A DNA stretch of 64,000 nucleotides. Origin: Paenibacillus sp. MMS20-IR301 (GTDB lineage: Bacteria > Bacillota > Bacilli > Paenibacillales > Paenibacillaceae). The notes under the pieces were generated by a model. The model searched no databases. It saw nothing but the letters and a program-made list of their open reading frames with translations, and was not told the DNA's origin. How positions within the stretch are numbered: position 1 is the stretch's first letter; every line of letters starts with the position of its first letter. A program made the position numbers and the translations under genes. The stretch lies in contig NZ_CP135275.1 of the NCBI RefSeq assembly GCF_032302195.1, positions 806,001-870,000 on the forward strand. Direction: 5' to 3'. Below, one piece after another: positions 36,636-46,590 of the stretch.

Positions 36636-37637
36636 ATGGCTAAGGATTGGCTTCTATTATTTCCTGAAAAAGTAAGAGCGCTGCTCAGCGGACTTCCCCT
36701 AGCGCTCCTGGACAAAGTGGAGGAAGTCCGCGTCCGTGAAGGACGGCCGCTTGAGATCAACTACTCCGGCAAATATCATTTTGTCGGTGCCGGCGGCGCT
36801 CTGACACAGCTTCCCGGTGAAGCCTACAGGCCGGACCGGGAGGATACGCACCGGCTGCTGGACCTGATCAGCAATCATTCGCTGTATACGATGGAAGAGG
36901 AGCTGCGCAAGGGCTTCATCACCATCCCCGGCGGACACCGGATCGGCCTCTCCGGCCGGACCGTCCTAAGCGGCGGAGGGGTAGAGCATCTGCGCGACAT
37001 TACCGGCTTCAATGTGCGCATCGCCCGTGAGGTGCACGGCATTGCCGACGGTGTGCTGCCCTATCTGCTGGACCGGGGGCGGCAGCGGATTATGCATACA
37101 CTGATCCTCTCGCCGCCGCAGCACGGCAAGACGACGCTGCTGCGCGATCTGGCGCGGCAGATTTCGGCAGGCGGAAGGGACGGACGCGAAGGAAGCCGCC
37201 CGGCGCTGAAGGTCGGCATCGTCGATGAACGCTCAGAGATTGCCGGGAGCCGGCGCGGCGTCCCGGCCTTCGATGTCGGCCCGCGGACGGACATTCTTGA
37301 CGGCTGTCCCAAAGCGGAAGGCATGATGATGATGATCCGCTCGCTGTCGCCGGATGTGCTGATCGCAGACGAGATCGGCCGGCTGGAGGACGCGGAGGCG
37401 GTAACGGAAGCACTGCATGCCGGCATTACAGTGGTCGCCTCCGCGCACGGCAAGGAAGTGGCCGAGCTGGCCAGGCGGCCGGGGCTGGGCGGGCTGCTGG
37501 AGCACCGGATGTTTGAGCGGTATGTCATTCTGCACCGCTCAGAGTCCGGCCTCGCCTTCCGCATTCTCGACGCCCAGAAGCGCGGGCTGCTGCTGATCTC
37601 GCCGGAAGAGCGGCAGGCGGGTGACCGCCATGCTTAA
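36636..37637 (+). CDS. spoIIIAA: Stage III sporulation protein AA (secretion-type ATPase)
   Basis: SpoIIIAA is the cytoplasmic ATPase of the SpoIIIA-SpoIIQ feeding-tube channel linking mother cell and forespore. The 333-residue product resembles type II/IV secretion ATPases, with Walker A PPQHGKTTLLRDLAR near 160 and a Walker B-like VLIADEIGR near 247. The ATG at 36636 is eight bases after GGGGG; an in-frame TTG at 36621 overlaps that site. It is the first gene of a complete eight-gene operon and overlaps spoIIIAB by eight bases. Confidence 0.95.
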   Translation: MAKDWLLLFPEKVRALLSGLPLALLDKVEEVRVREGRPLEINYSGKYHFVGAGGALTQLPGEAYRPDREDTHRLLDLISNHSLYTMEEELRKGFITIPGGHRIGLSGRTVLSGGGVEHLRDITGFNVRIAREVHGIADGVLPYLLDRGRQRIMHTLILSPPQHGKTTLLRDLARQISAGGRDGREGSRPALKVGIVDERSEIAGSRRGVPAFDVGPRTDILDGCPKAEGMMMMIRSLSPDVLIADEIGRLEDAEAVTEALHAGITVVASAHGKEVAELARRPGLGGLLEHRMFERYVILHRSESGLAFRILDAQKRGLLLISPEERQAGDRHA

Positions 37638-38148
37638 GCTAGCAGGTGCGGTGCTGATCGTCCTGGCAGGCACTCTGGCAGGCTTCAGGATAGCCGCCCA
37701 GTACGCTGAGCGGCCCCGGAACATCCGGGCGCTGATTGCAGCGCTGCAGCGGCTGGAGACAGAGATCCAGTACGGCTACACTCCGCTGCCGGAGGCGCTG
37801 CGGCGGATCGGTCAGCAGATGAAGGAGCCGCTGCGGGCCTTCTTCATCACGGCGGCTGAAGAAATGAGTGAGCCGTATAACTGCAGCGCCGAGGAAGCGG
37901 TACGGCGGTCCATGGAGGCCCACTGGAGCAGGGCTGCCCTGAAGCCGGCGGAGCAGGAAATTATCCGGCAGCTCAGCTGCACACTGGGCACCAGTGACAG
38001 AGTGAATCAGAGCACGCATATTGCGCTGGCTCTGCAGCAATTGAAGCAGGAGGAGACAGCGGCCAGAGAAGATCAGGGCAAGTATGAGAAAGTGAGCAAA
38101 AGCCTGGGTCTGCTGCTTGGAGCATTGATCGTCATTTTGATCTTTTAG
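37630..38148 (+). CDS. spoIIIAB: Stage III sporulation protein AB
   Basis: SpoIIIAB is a membrane component of the channel, distantly like a GspF platform protein. The 172-residue product has N-terminal (about 1-20) and C-terminal membrane segments with a helical cytoplasmic region between them, including ERPRNIRALIAALQRLETEI. The ATG at 37630 or an in-frame GTG at 37621 could be the start; both overlap the end of spoIIIAA, indicating coupling. Confidence 0.93.
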   Translation: MLKLAGAVLIVLAGTLAGFRIAAQYAERPRNIRALIAALQRLETEIQYGYTPLPEALRRIGQQMKEPLRAFFITAAEEMSEPYNCSAEEAVRRSMEAHWSRAALKPAEQEIIRQLSCTLGTSDRVNQSTHIALALQQLKQEETAAREDQGKYEKVSKSLGLLLGALIVILIF

Positions 38149-38161
38149 CGAGGTGCCAGGA

Positions 38162-38365
38162 ATGAATATTGAAGTCAACGCGATCTTTCAGATTGCCGGC
38201 ATCGGCATCATTATCGCCATGATCCACACGGTGCTTAAGCAGATGGGTAAAGAGGATATCGCCCACTGGGTAACGATTGTCGGCTTTATCATCGTGCTGT
38301 TCATGGTGATCCGCATGCTGGACGGACTGCTCCAGGAAATCAAAACGATTTTTCTTTTTCAATAG
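38162..38365 (+). CDS. spoIIIAC: Stage III sporulation protein AC
   Basis: This small two-helix membrane protein of the channel has 67 residues (Bacillus 68). It contains NAIFQIAGIGIIIAMIHTVL and TIVGFIIVLFMV. The ATG at 38162 is eight bases after GAGG. It is tightly packed between spoIIIAB and spoIIIAD. Confidence 0.95.
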   Translation: MNIEVNAIFQIAGIGIIIAMIHTVLKQMGKEDIAHWVTIVGFIIVLFMVIRMLDGLLQEIKTIFLFQ

Positions 38366-38374
38366 GCTGAGGTT

Positions 38375-38764
38375 ATGGAAATCATTCAGGTAGTGGGAAT
38401 CGGGCTCTTGTCGACTGTCCTCATCCTTGTATTGAAGGAGCAAAAACCGGTGTTCGCCTTTCTGCTGACAACTGCAGCCGGCATTCTGATCTTCCTGTTC
38501 CTGATCGGCAAGATCGGAACGATTCTCGGGACGCTGGAGCGGGTCGCGGAATCCTCCGGAATGGAAATGATCTATATCAAAACCGTGTTCAAAATCATCG
38601 GCATTTCGTATATCGCAGAGTTCGGGGCGCAGATAGTGCGGGATGCCGGGCAGGAGTCGATCGCCTCCAAAATCGAGCTGGCCGGCAAGGTGCTGATTAT
38701 GGTACTGGCTGTGCCGATCATCAGCATAATTATCGAGACAGTGATGAAGCTGCTGCCGGCGTAA
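38375..38764 (+). CDS. spoIIIAD: Stage III sporulation protein AD
   Basis: SpoIIIAD is a membrane component related to SpoIIIAC. The 129-residue product has four hydrophobic segments and the family sequence YIKTVFKIIGISYIAEFGAQ in its middle. It starts nine bases after the spoIIIAC stop. Confidence 0.95.
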   Translation: MEIIQVVGIGLLSTVLILVLKEQKPVFAFLLTTAAGILIFLFLIGKIGTILGTLERVAESSGMEMIYIKTVFKIIGISYIAEFGAQIVRDAGQESIASKIELAGKVLIMVLAVPIISIIIETVMKLLPA

Positions 38765-38815
38765 AACTGCAGGAGCGCAGCGGGGATAACTGTTACAGGA
38801 AAGCGGGGTGACGGG

Positions 38816-40075
38816 ATGCAGGCGCATAGTATTTTTCGTCCGCCAAAAGGTTATAAACTGCTCTTGCTGCTCCCTTGTCTGCTGCTGTTACTGTGTACAG
38901 GCACCCTCTATGCCGCTCCGGCCGGGCAAGCACAACAGACACAGACACAGGCTGCTGGCGGAAGCGGGGGCTCGTCCTCTCCGGTTGACCAGTGGGTGAA
39001 GGGGCAGGTTCAGAGCCTGCCTACGGACGGGGTAGAGTCGTACTGGAATCAGCTGATGAAGGAGTACGGGGGATTTTTTCCTGACGGTAAAACCCCTTCG
39101 CTGATGGATATGCTGTTGCCAGGCGAAGACGGCTTAAGCTTCAAAAGTGTCCTGTCCGGCCTGACCTCCTACATGTGGCATGAGGTGCTTTATAACGGCA
39201 AGCTGCTCGTTACGATTGTAATGATCAGTGTGCTGAGCATGATTCTGGAGACGCTGCAGACCGCTTTTGAACGGAAATCAGTCAGTAAAATCGCTTATAT
39301 GCTCTGTTACATGGTTGTGCTAGTAATCGCAGTCAACAGCTTCAATATCGCTATCGGCTATGCCAAGGATGCCATTGACCGGATGAGCGATTTCATGATG
39401 GCCATGATCCCGCTGCTGTTCGCGCTGCTGGCTTCCATGGGCAATATCGTTACAGTCTCGGTAACCCATCCGCTGATTGTGTTTATGATTCATACGGTCA
39501 GCACGCTGATTCATACAGTGGTCTTCCCGCTGCTGTTCTTCTCGGCGGTGCTGCATCTGGTCAGTGCCATGTCGGAGAAATACAAGCTGACCCAGCTGGC
39601 GAATCTGTTGCGCAATATAGGGGCCGGACTGCTGGGCGTGCTGCTCACCGTCTTCCTCGGTGTGATTTCGGTCCGGGGGATTACCAGCTCGGTTACGGAC
39701 GGGGTTACCATCCGCGCTGCTAAATACATTACAGGTAATTTCGTTCCAGTTATCGGCAAAATGTTCGCGGATGCCACCGATACGGTGATCTCGGCCTCGC
39801 TGCTGGTGAAGAACGCCATCGGGCTGTCGGGAGTCATCATCATCCTTTTCCTGTGTGCCTTCCCGGCGATCAAAATTCTGATCCTTGCCCTGATCTATAA
39901 CGTGGCCGCCGCAGTAATGCAGCCGCTAGGGGATACGCCGATTGTGAGCTGCCTGCAGACGATCGGCAAAAGCATGATTTATGTCTTCGCGGCACTTGCA
40001 GCCGTCTCGCTGATGTTCTTCCTCGCAGTAACGATTATGCTGACAGCGGGCAATGTCACGGTGATGATGCGGTGA
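38816..40075 (+). CDS. spoIIIAE: Stage III sporulation protein AE
   Basis: SpoIIIAE is the largest membrane subunit of the SpoIIIA channel, thought to resemble a permease. The 419-residue product begins with a signal-like hydrophobic segment (about 13-35). A Gln/Thr/Gly-rich stretch and a soluble region follow, and then about seven membrane segments from residue 115 on. GGGGTGACGGG precedes the ATG. Length and order match the Bacillus gene. Confidence 0.94.
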   Translation: MQAHSIFRPPKGYKLLLLLPCLLLLLCTGTLYAAPAGQAQQTQTQAAGGSGGSSSPVDQWVKGQVQSLPTDGVESYWNQLMKEYGGFFPDGKTPSLMDMLLPGEDGLSFKSVLSGLTSYMWHEVLYNGKLLVTIVMISVLSMILETLQTAFERKSVSKIAYMLCYMVVLVIAVNSFNIAIGYAKDAIDRMSDFMMAMIPLLFALLASMGNIVTVSVTHPLIVFMIHTVSTLIHTVVFPLLFFSAVLHLVSAMSEKYKLTQLANLLRNIGAGLLGVLLTVFLGVISVRGITSSVTDGVTIRAAKYITGNFVPVIGKMFADATDTVISASLLVKNAIGLSGVIIILFLCAFPAIKILILALIYNVAAAVMQPLGDTPIVSCLQTIGKSMIYVFAALAAVSLMFFLAVTIMLTAGNVTVMMR

Positions 40076-40142
40076 GGTATGGGGAGGATAACCGGAGCAG
40101 GCAGCAGGTATTAACATATTCAGGACTTTCAGGAGGTGCTCC

Positions 40143-40958
40143 ATGACCTGGTTAGGCGGATGGCTGCATGAGCTGATTCTGGTGGTGCTGCTGGCTGCAT
40201 TTGTAGAGATGCTGCTCCCCAGCAAATCCATGGAACGCTACGCGAGGCTGGTGCTCAGCCTGCTCGTGCTGCTGACAATGCTCAGCCCGATTGTCTCCCT
40301 GTTGAAGGGGGATGCCGGTGCTGAGCTGAGTCAGGCAATGGAGCGGCAGGACCGCAGCGGCGGGCTGCTGTCAGGTACAGGCGGAGGTGACCATTCGCTG
40401 GAGCAGATTCTGGCTGACGGCAGGATGCTGGCTTCGGGTACCCGGGAGCAGAGCCTGAAGCTGGCCGCAGCTGAGGTTGCCGGACAAATGCGGGAGCAGA
40501 TTGCCGCAGGCACCGGAATCCGCGGCGTGAATGTTACAGTTGCGCTGGGTATGGGTCCGGATACAAGCACACTCAGCGGTGAGAATGTGCCGGTGATCTC
40601 CGCTGTAACAGTGGCTCTGCCTGAAGCCGCAGCTGCCGCCGGCAGCCCTGATTCAGCTGCAGGTTCAGCTGCCGTCGGCAATCCGATCCGGATTACTCCG
40701 GTACAGCCGGTTCAGGTCAGTCTGGACGGCGGCAATCCGGCAGGGGAAGCCAGCGCTGAAGCTTCGGTGCCGGGCGGTTTAGCGGGTTCAGCCGGTTCAG
40801 GCGCCGGCCCGTCAAACGGCGGGAGTACAGGCCCGGAGGAACAGGCGGCGGCGGCAAGCGAAGCAGAAGCCATTATCCGGCTGCTGGAGCAGAACTGGAG
40901 CCTGGACCCTGAGCTGATTCATATCCAAAGCGGCAGCTCCGCTGCTGTGAAATCATAA
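40143..40958 (+). CDS. spoIIIAF: Stage III sporulation protein AF (expanded)
   Basis: SpoIIIAF is a mother-cell membrane protein with a ring-forming domain in the channel. The 271-residue product starts with two membrane segments (about 8-25 and 33-55). It is longer than the Bacillus protein (about 206) because of Ala/Gly/Ser/Pro-rich low-complexity stretches near 155-180 and 195-240. The C-terminal IIRLLEQNWSLDPELI region fits the family. GGAGG precedes the ATG. Confidence 0.9.
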   Translation: MTWLGGWLHELILVVLLAAFVEMLLPSKSMERYARLVLSLLVLLTMLSPIVSLLKGDAGAELSQAMERQDRSGGLLSGTGGGDHSLEQILADGRMLASGTREQSLKLAAAEVAGQMREQIAAGTGIRGVNVTVALGMGPDTSTLSGENVPVISAVTVALPEAAAAAGSPDSAAGSAAVGNPIRITPVQPVQVSLDGGNPAGEASAEASVPGGLAGSAGSGAGPSNGGSTGPEEQAAAASEAEAIIRLLEQNWSLDPELIHIQSGSSAAVKS

Positions 40959-40993
40959 GTCAGAAGAGGCCATAACCAGAAGGAGGGAAATCA

Positions 40994-41629
40994 ATGGGCA
41001 ATTGGCTGAAAAAGCTGGAGCAGTGGGCCGGCGGCGGGAGCGGCAGCCCGAAGCGGAGCCATACGTTCCGCTGGCTGATCATTCTCGGGCTGCTGGGAGT
41101 CGCGATTATGCTGTTTAACTCCTTCGTGAATGTGAAGAAGCTCGACAACGAGAATACGGGGCGCGAACCGCCGGTAAGCGGGGCCGCACAGACTGTTCTG
41201 CAGGAGACGGTGTCATCAAGTTCCTTCGACAGCATTGAACTGGCGATGGAGAACCGGACGAAGGAAATACTGGAGAAAATCGTCGGGGTCGGCACCGTAG
41301 ATATCATGGTTACTGTAGAATCCACCGAGGAAATCGTGGTCGTGCGCAATATGAATGATACGCAGGCGCAGAGCGAGGAAACGGACGCCAGCGGCGGTAA
41401 ACGGCATACCACACAGTACACCAGGGACGGGGAAATTGTTACCTACAGCCAGTCCGGCGACGAGACCCCGATTGTAACCAAACGGATCAAACCCCAGGTA
41501 CGGGGCGTGCTGGTTGTCGCCAAGGGTGCGGAGAATAAAACGGTACGGAGCCTGATTGAGCAGGCGGTTGAAAAAGGGCTGAACGTACCGAGCTACCGCA
41601 TCTCCGTTGTTCCGCGCAAGCAGGAATAG
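40994..41629 (+). CDS. spoIIIAG: Stage III sporulation protein AG
   Basis: SpoIIIAG forms a large ring in the intermembrane space of the sporangium. The 211-residue product has a short cytoplasmic part, one membrane segment (about 25-45), and a ring-building EscJ/PilP-like domain with a family insertion. Conserved parts include GVGTVDIMVTVES near 95-107 and KPQVRGVLVVAKGAEN. A ribosome site GGAGGG lies before the ATG. Confidence 0.94.
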   Translation: MGNWLKKLEQWAGGGSGSPKRSHTFRWLIILGLLGVAIMLFNSFVNVKKLDNENTGREPPVSGAAQTVLQETVSSSSFDSIELAMENRTKEILEKIVGVGTVDIMVTVESTEEIVVVRNMNDTQAQSEETDASGGKRHTTQYTRDGEIVTYSQSGDETPIVTKRIKPQVRGVLVVAKGAENKTVRSLIEQAVEKGLNVPSYRISVVPRKQE

Positions 41630-41748
41630 ATATTCAGCAAAGACTGCCTGCGGCAGACAAAAATCAGGCATATGTGGGCCAAACCACGCGTATGCTTTCA
41701 TAAACGGGTTGTCCAAGCGGACAAACCGAGCGGATTCACTGAAGCAGA

Positions 41749-41831
41749 TGCTAACAAAACTTTAAGCGTAGGCTTCCGAAGTGAGTTTTGTACGAAGCAG
41801 ACTCACCGGAGTAAATGCTAACAAAACTTTA
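41749..41831 (+). repeat. Direct repeat of 17 bp before spoIIIAH
   Basis: ATGCTAACAAAACTTTA occurs twice, at 41749-41765 and 41815-41831, 66 bp apart. The second copy runs into the spoIIIAH ribosome site. The 214-base gap between spoIIIAG and spoIIIAH holds no other feature. Confidence 0.7.
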
Positions 41832-41843
41832 GGAGGAATAAAA

Positions 41844-42716
41844 ATGAAGGGCAAAAGACAAACGATTTGGCTCGTATCCATGCTTAGCCTGATGGTGGTG
41901 CTCTCGGCATACTACTTGTTCACAGAAGATACAGGATCTTCGATTCCTAAGGAAACAGCAGGCAGCATCCAGGTGGATACAGTGAAGGATGGAACCGGCG
42001 GGGGAACGGCAACAGCCCTTGACAGCGGGCTCGTAATCAACGAAGTGAGCACAGACGGCACTGTAGCGGCTGATACCGGAATCACGGCTGATGACAGCAG
42101 CACTGCTGCAGTTACTGATGAGACCGGCAAGGCAGCAACAGACGAAACAGCAGCTGCAGTATCCGAAGACAGCACAGACGCGGCCGTAACGGCTGACAGC
42201 GGTGATACAGCCAAAGACACAGCGGCAGCAGGCAATTCAGGCAAAGAGGCTTCTGCAGATAAGGGCAAAGAGACCAAGGCGGCAGCTGCCTCCACGGACA
42301 AGACTCCGGTCAAGGATGATGCGGCCATTCTGGACGAGGTTGCTTCCCAGAGCGTCTCGGCAACCAGCATGTTCACCAATTATCTGTATGAGCGGGAACA
42401 GAAGAACCTGAAGGACCACAACGATCTGCTGGCGCTGATTAATGATATGGATAAGTCGCCTTCGGAGAGTGCGGTTGCCCAGGAGCAGCTCAGCAAGCTG
42501 GAGGAGAAGGAGTCCAAAATCACCGGAATCGAAGAGCAGCTGCAGCAGAAATACGGTGAGGCCATCGTGAAGGAAGAAGCAGGGGATGCTTACACAATCG
42601 TAGTGCTCAGCGATAAGCTGGATGTCAAACAGGCCGTGGGCATTGTGGACCTCGTCATGAAGGAACTGAGCGTAACGCAGGACAAGATTAAGGTCCAATA
42701 TGTATCTGAGCAGTAA
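41844..42716 (+). CDS. spoIIIAH: Stage III sporulation protein AH (expanded)
   Basis: SpoIIIAH spans the mother-cell membrane and binds forespore SpoIIQ, joining both halves of the channel. The 290-residue product has one membrane segment (about 8-27). A long Ala/Thr/Asp-rich low-complexity linker (about 40-155) makes it larger than Bacillus SpoIIIAH (218). The conserved ring domain (about 165-290) includes ASQSVSATSMFTNYLYERE. AGGAGG (41831-41836) is seven bases before the ATG; an upstream frame extension lacks such a site. It ends the operon. Confidence 0.93.
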   Translation: MKGKRQTIWLVSMLSLMVVLSAYYLFTEDTGSSIPKETAGSIQVDTVKDGTGGGTATALDSGLVINEVSTDGTVAADTGITADDSSTAAVTDETGKAATDETAAAVSEDSTDAAVTADSGDTAKDTAAAGNSGKEASADKGKETKAAAASTDKTPVKDDAAILDEVASQSVSATSMFTNYLYEREQKNLKDHNDLLALINDMDKSPSESAVAQEQLSKLEEKESKITGIEEQLQQKYGEAIVKEEAGDAYTIVVLSDKLDVKQAVGIVDLVMKELSVTQDKIKVQYVSEQ

Positions 42717-42756
42717 GCTTGGCTGAATAAAAAATAAGAAAATAGCATAAAATGCC

Positions 42757-42787
42757 GAAAGAGCCCGGGCTGGTCCAGGGCTCTTTC
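42757..42787 (+). terminator. Terminator-like hairpin after the spoIIIA operon
   Basis: The stem GAAAGAGCCC / GGGCTCTTTC is strong, but the following T-tract is short. Confidence 0.65.
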
Positions 42788-42802
42788 CATTTCTAGCGTT
42801 TG

Positions 42803-42811
42803 TGATATAAT
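42803..42811 (+). promoter_or_regulatory. Extended -10 promoter before accB
   Basis: TGATATAAT combines an extended TG element with a perfect -10. A clear -35 is not seen. It lies about 110 bases before accB. Confidence 0.55.
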
Positions 42812-42923
42812 ACATAAAGTTATCTTGAAGTATAAAAAAGAATACGCTGGCAGAGTTACCCCTTGCCCTGCATATCTGTATCCAAAATGGCTTTGAGAGA
42901 AAGCTGAAGGAGTGAACTATTAA

Positions 42924-43436
42924 ATGTTCAAGTTAAGCGAGATTAAGGAATTGATTAAATTGCTGGACCAGACCTCCTCCGTACATGAGCTGGAGATTGA
43001 AAGCGAAGGTATGAAGCTGGCTATCCGCAAACCGGATCGTCCAGAAGCTGATGGAACAGTAATACATCAGGCGGCTCCTTATGCCTATCCCTTTACGCCA
43101 GCCCCGCAGCCGCAAAGCCTGCAGCATGTTGCCCCTCCGGTTGTCAGTGAAGCTCCTGCTGCAGCGCAGCAGTCGCAATCGTCCGCTGAAGGCGCATTAC
43201 ATAAAATCGTCTCACCGATGGTCGGGACCTTCTATAGTGCCGCTTCACCGGAAACCCCGTCTTTTGTCAATGTAGGGGACCGGGTCAACGAGAAATCAAC
43301 GGTCTGCATCATCGAAGCGATGAAGCTGATGAATGAACTGGAAGCAGAAGTGAAAGGCGAAATTGTCTCCGTCCTGGCCGAGAACGGCCAACTGGTAGAA
43401 TACGGCCAGCCGCTGTTCCTGGTGAGAGCGGAATAG
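42924..43436 (+). CDS. accB: Biotin carboxyl carrier protein of acetyl-CoA carboxylase
   Basis: AccB carries the biotin that shuttles CO2 to acetyl-CoA in the first step of fatty acid synthesis. The 170-residue product has an N-terminal leader, a Pro/Ala/Gln-rich flexible linker (about 45-90) and a biotinyl domain. The lysine to be biotinylated is in IEAMKLMNE near 136. accC follows 55 bases later. Confidence 0.96.
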   Translation: MFKLSEIKELIKLLDQTSSVHELEIESEGMKLAIRKPDRPEADGTVIHQAAPYAYPFTPAPQPQSLQHVAPPVVSEAPAAAQQSQSSAEGALHKIVSPMVGTFYSAASPETPSFVNVGDRVNEKSTVCIIEAMKLMNELEAEVKGEIVSVLAENGQLVEYGQPLFLVRAE

Positions 43437-43491
43437 TTGCCGCTACAATCATGAGGAGCTTGAAGCTTCGCTAAACTTTGGGAGGAAACGC

Positions 43492-44835
<1,344 letters not shown>

Positions 44836-44851
44836 GACGGCCTTGCATTGT

Positions 44852-44880
44852 TTGTCATAAAGTTCGCCAAATGATATAGT
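44852..44880 (+). promoter_or_regulatory. Sigma-A promoter of the Asp23-family gene
   Basis: TTGTCA (44852-44857) and TATAGT (44875-44880) are separated by 17 bases, with an extended TGA before the -10. Transcription would start near 44887. Confidence 0.75.
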
Positions 44881-44959
44881 ATGTTTAATAAGAGACAGAG
44901 ACTAGCTGCCCTCTTGAAAGGCCAGAATAATTTTTTGCTGGAAAGGTGTGAAGTCTAAG

Positions 44960-45376
44960 ATGAGTACATTGCCGACAGAATTCGAACGTACGGAAATCGG
45001 TGAAATCCAGATCGCTCCTGAAGTGATCGAGGTTATTGCAGGTTTGGCAACCGTAGAGGTTAAGGGCGTAGCGGGAATGAGCGGCGGTTTCGCCGGTGGA
45101 ATTGTGGAGCTTCTCGGACGCAAGAACCTGTCTAAGGGAGTCAAGGTTGAGGTAGGCCAGCGTGAAGCCGCTGTGGATGTATCCGTAATCATTGAATACG
45201 GCAACCGGCTTCCGGAAGTGGCTGCTGAGATTCAGCGCAACGTGAAGCGTTCTATTGAGACCATGACCGGTCTGACTGTTGTGGAAGTGAACGTGCACAT
45301 TCATGATGTGCAGTTCAGAAACAACGCAAGCGTTGACAAGAGCGAAGATACGGAAGCGGTTCTCCGCGTGAAGTAA
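44960..45376 (+). CDS. yqhY: Asp23/Gls24 family alkaline shock protein YqhY
   Basis: Asp23-family proteins lie under the membrane and are linked to cell-envelope homeostasis; YqhY is linked to acetyl-CoA carboxylase activity in Bacillus. The 138-residue product contains the Asp23 core GEIQIAPEVIEVIAGLATVEV and VKRSIETMTGLTVVEVNVHIHDV in split form (residues about 12-120). I use the ATG at 44960; an in-frame GTG at 44948 is an alternative. It lies next to accBC as in Bacillus, and next to its membrane anchor AmaP. Confidence 0.92.
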   Translation: MSTLPTEFERTEIGEIQIAPEVIEVIAGLATVEVKGVAGMSGGFAGGIVELLGRKNLSKGVKVEVGQREAAVDVSVIIEYGNRLPEVAAEIQRNVKRSIETMTGLTVVEVNVHIHDVQFRNNASVDKSEDTEAVLRVK

Positions 45377-45439
45377 GGGTCTTATGTTTGCCATGAACCC
45401 CCGGGCCGTACGCCGAGGGTTTACCAAATATGTTAATAA

Positions 45440-45617
45440 TTCATATGTTTTGAGGCCCCCGCAAAGTACCTGAGTAGCCATCGAAGCTAAGGCACCACTT
45501 TGTGGGGATTTTTATAAAGATAAGAATTTATATGCTTCGCGCAATAAATATTCCTTATCTTTCCCGCTGAAACGGATACCGTCCTCTTTAGGACGGTGTA
45601 GCCGTTTCTACTTGTTA
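45440..45617 (+). repeat. Composite intergenic repeat, copy C (hairpins I, II, III)
   Basis: Hairpin I is at 45456-45507 (CCCCCGCAAAGT / ACTTTGTGGGG) and is followed by ATTTTT. Hairpin II is at 45516-45562 (AAAGATAAG / CTTATCTTT). Hairpin III is at 45569-45608 (GAAACGG / CCGTTTC outside, CCGTCCT / AGGACGG inside). Order, spacing and arm sequences match copy B, with several changes that keep pairing. It ends at the ribosome site of amaP. Confidence 0.82.
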
Positions 45618-45634
45618 AGGAGGTAATGAGACTC

Positions 45635-46174
45635 GTGGCCAAAATTCTGGACAGGCTTTTGCTGTTACTATACAGCTTAAGTGTTGGAATTCTATCTGTA
45701 ATTGCCATCCTCCTCTTAAGCGGTGCGGTTCCTGATTCCTTTGAGATTCAGGAGGGGCCTGCGGCCTATATCGCTGCAATCACCGTAGCGGTAATACTGT
45801 TCCTGCTGAGTATCCGTTTCTTCTACATTTCCCTGCGCCGTGACCGGGCTTCCCTGCCGTCTGTTGATCAGCGTACGGAATACGGGGATATTCAAATCTC
45901 TATGGAGACGATTGAGAACCTGAGTCTGAAGGCAGCCGGCAAGGTGAAAGGGATCCGTGATCTGAAGTCGCGCATCCGCGTTTCGCAGGCCGGTCTTGAG
46001 ATCATGATCCGCGCAGTAGTGGACGGCGAGCATTCCCTGCCTCTGCTGACTACGGAAATCCAGCGCCAGGTGCATGATTTCGTGCAGGAAACCACCGGAA
46101 TTCCGGTGGCGGATGTATCCGTATATGTTGCTAACCTCACACAGTCACCAAGCTTCAAAAGTCGAGTGGAATAG
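45635..46174 (+). CDS. amaP: Alkaline shock response membrane anchor protein AmaP
   Basis: AmaP anchors Asp23-family proteins at the membrane. The 179-residue product has two N-terminal membrane segments (about 5-27 and 45-65) and a cytoplasmic Asp23-like domain. I prefer the GTG at 45635, 11 bases after AAGGAGG; an in-frame ATG at 45626 is only two bases from that site. It follows yqhY and precedes a DUF2273 gene, the usual trio. Its 5' leader consists of repeat copy C. Confidence 0.88.
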   Translation: MAKILDRLLLLLYSLSVGILSVIAILLLSGAVPDSFEIQEGPAAYIAAITVAVILFLLSIRFFYISLRRDRASLPSVDQRTEYGDIQISMETIENLSLKAAGKVKGIRDLKSRIRVSQAGLEIMIRAVVDGEHSLPLLTTEIQRQVHDFVQETTGIPVADVSVYVANLTQSPSFKSRVE

Positions 46175-46189
46175 AGGTGGGTTTCCCTT

Positions 46190-46423
46190 ATGCCTTGGAG
46201 AGAAGTATGGGGAAGTCACGGGGGGAGAATTGCCGGAGTTGCCTTCGGCGCTGTTCTCGGATTGATTTATTTGTTTAGCGGTTTTTGGGATATGCTGTTC
46301 TTTGCACTGGTAGTGTTCATCGGATATACGCTCGGCAAAAGAAAGGATACCGCGCAGGGCCCCCTGTTTCAGTGGCAGGAGCTTGCAGCGTGGCTGTCCG
46401 GTGTCTGGCGTCCTTTCAAATGA
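46190..46423 (+). CDS. DUF2273 small membrane protein
   Basis: The 77-residue product has two hydrophobic segments (about 12-30 and 30-50) containing GRIAGVAFGAVLGLIYLF. DUF2273 proteins are regular partners of AmaP and Asp23. It starts 15 bases after amaP, preceded by AGAGGTGGG. The function is presumably structural in the envelope-stress complex. Confidence 0.87.
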   Translation: MPWREVWGSHGGRIAGVAFGAVLGLIYLFSGFWDMLFFALVVFIGYTLGKRKDTAQGPLFQWQELAAWLSGVWRPFK

Positions 46424-46590
46424 ACCGCGATAGTCTTTCTCCCGGAAGCCTGGAACCCGTTATTTTGAGTTGCTGACCTGCGGAAGAACGGCTGCGCGGT
46501 TTTTTTCTGGGCTTGGGAAGAATTAAGCAGTAAGCTTTATGAAATAACAATACAAGTATGCTAGTTAAGTTAAGATCGTAGGAGGAACAC

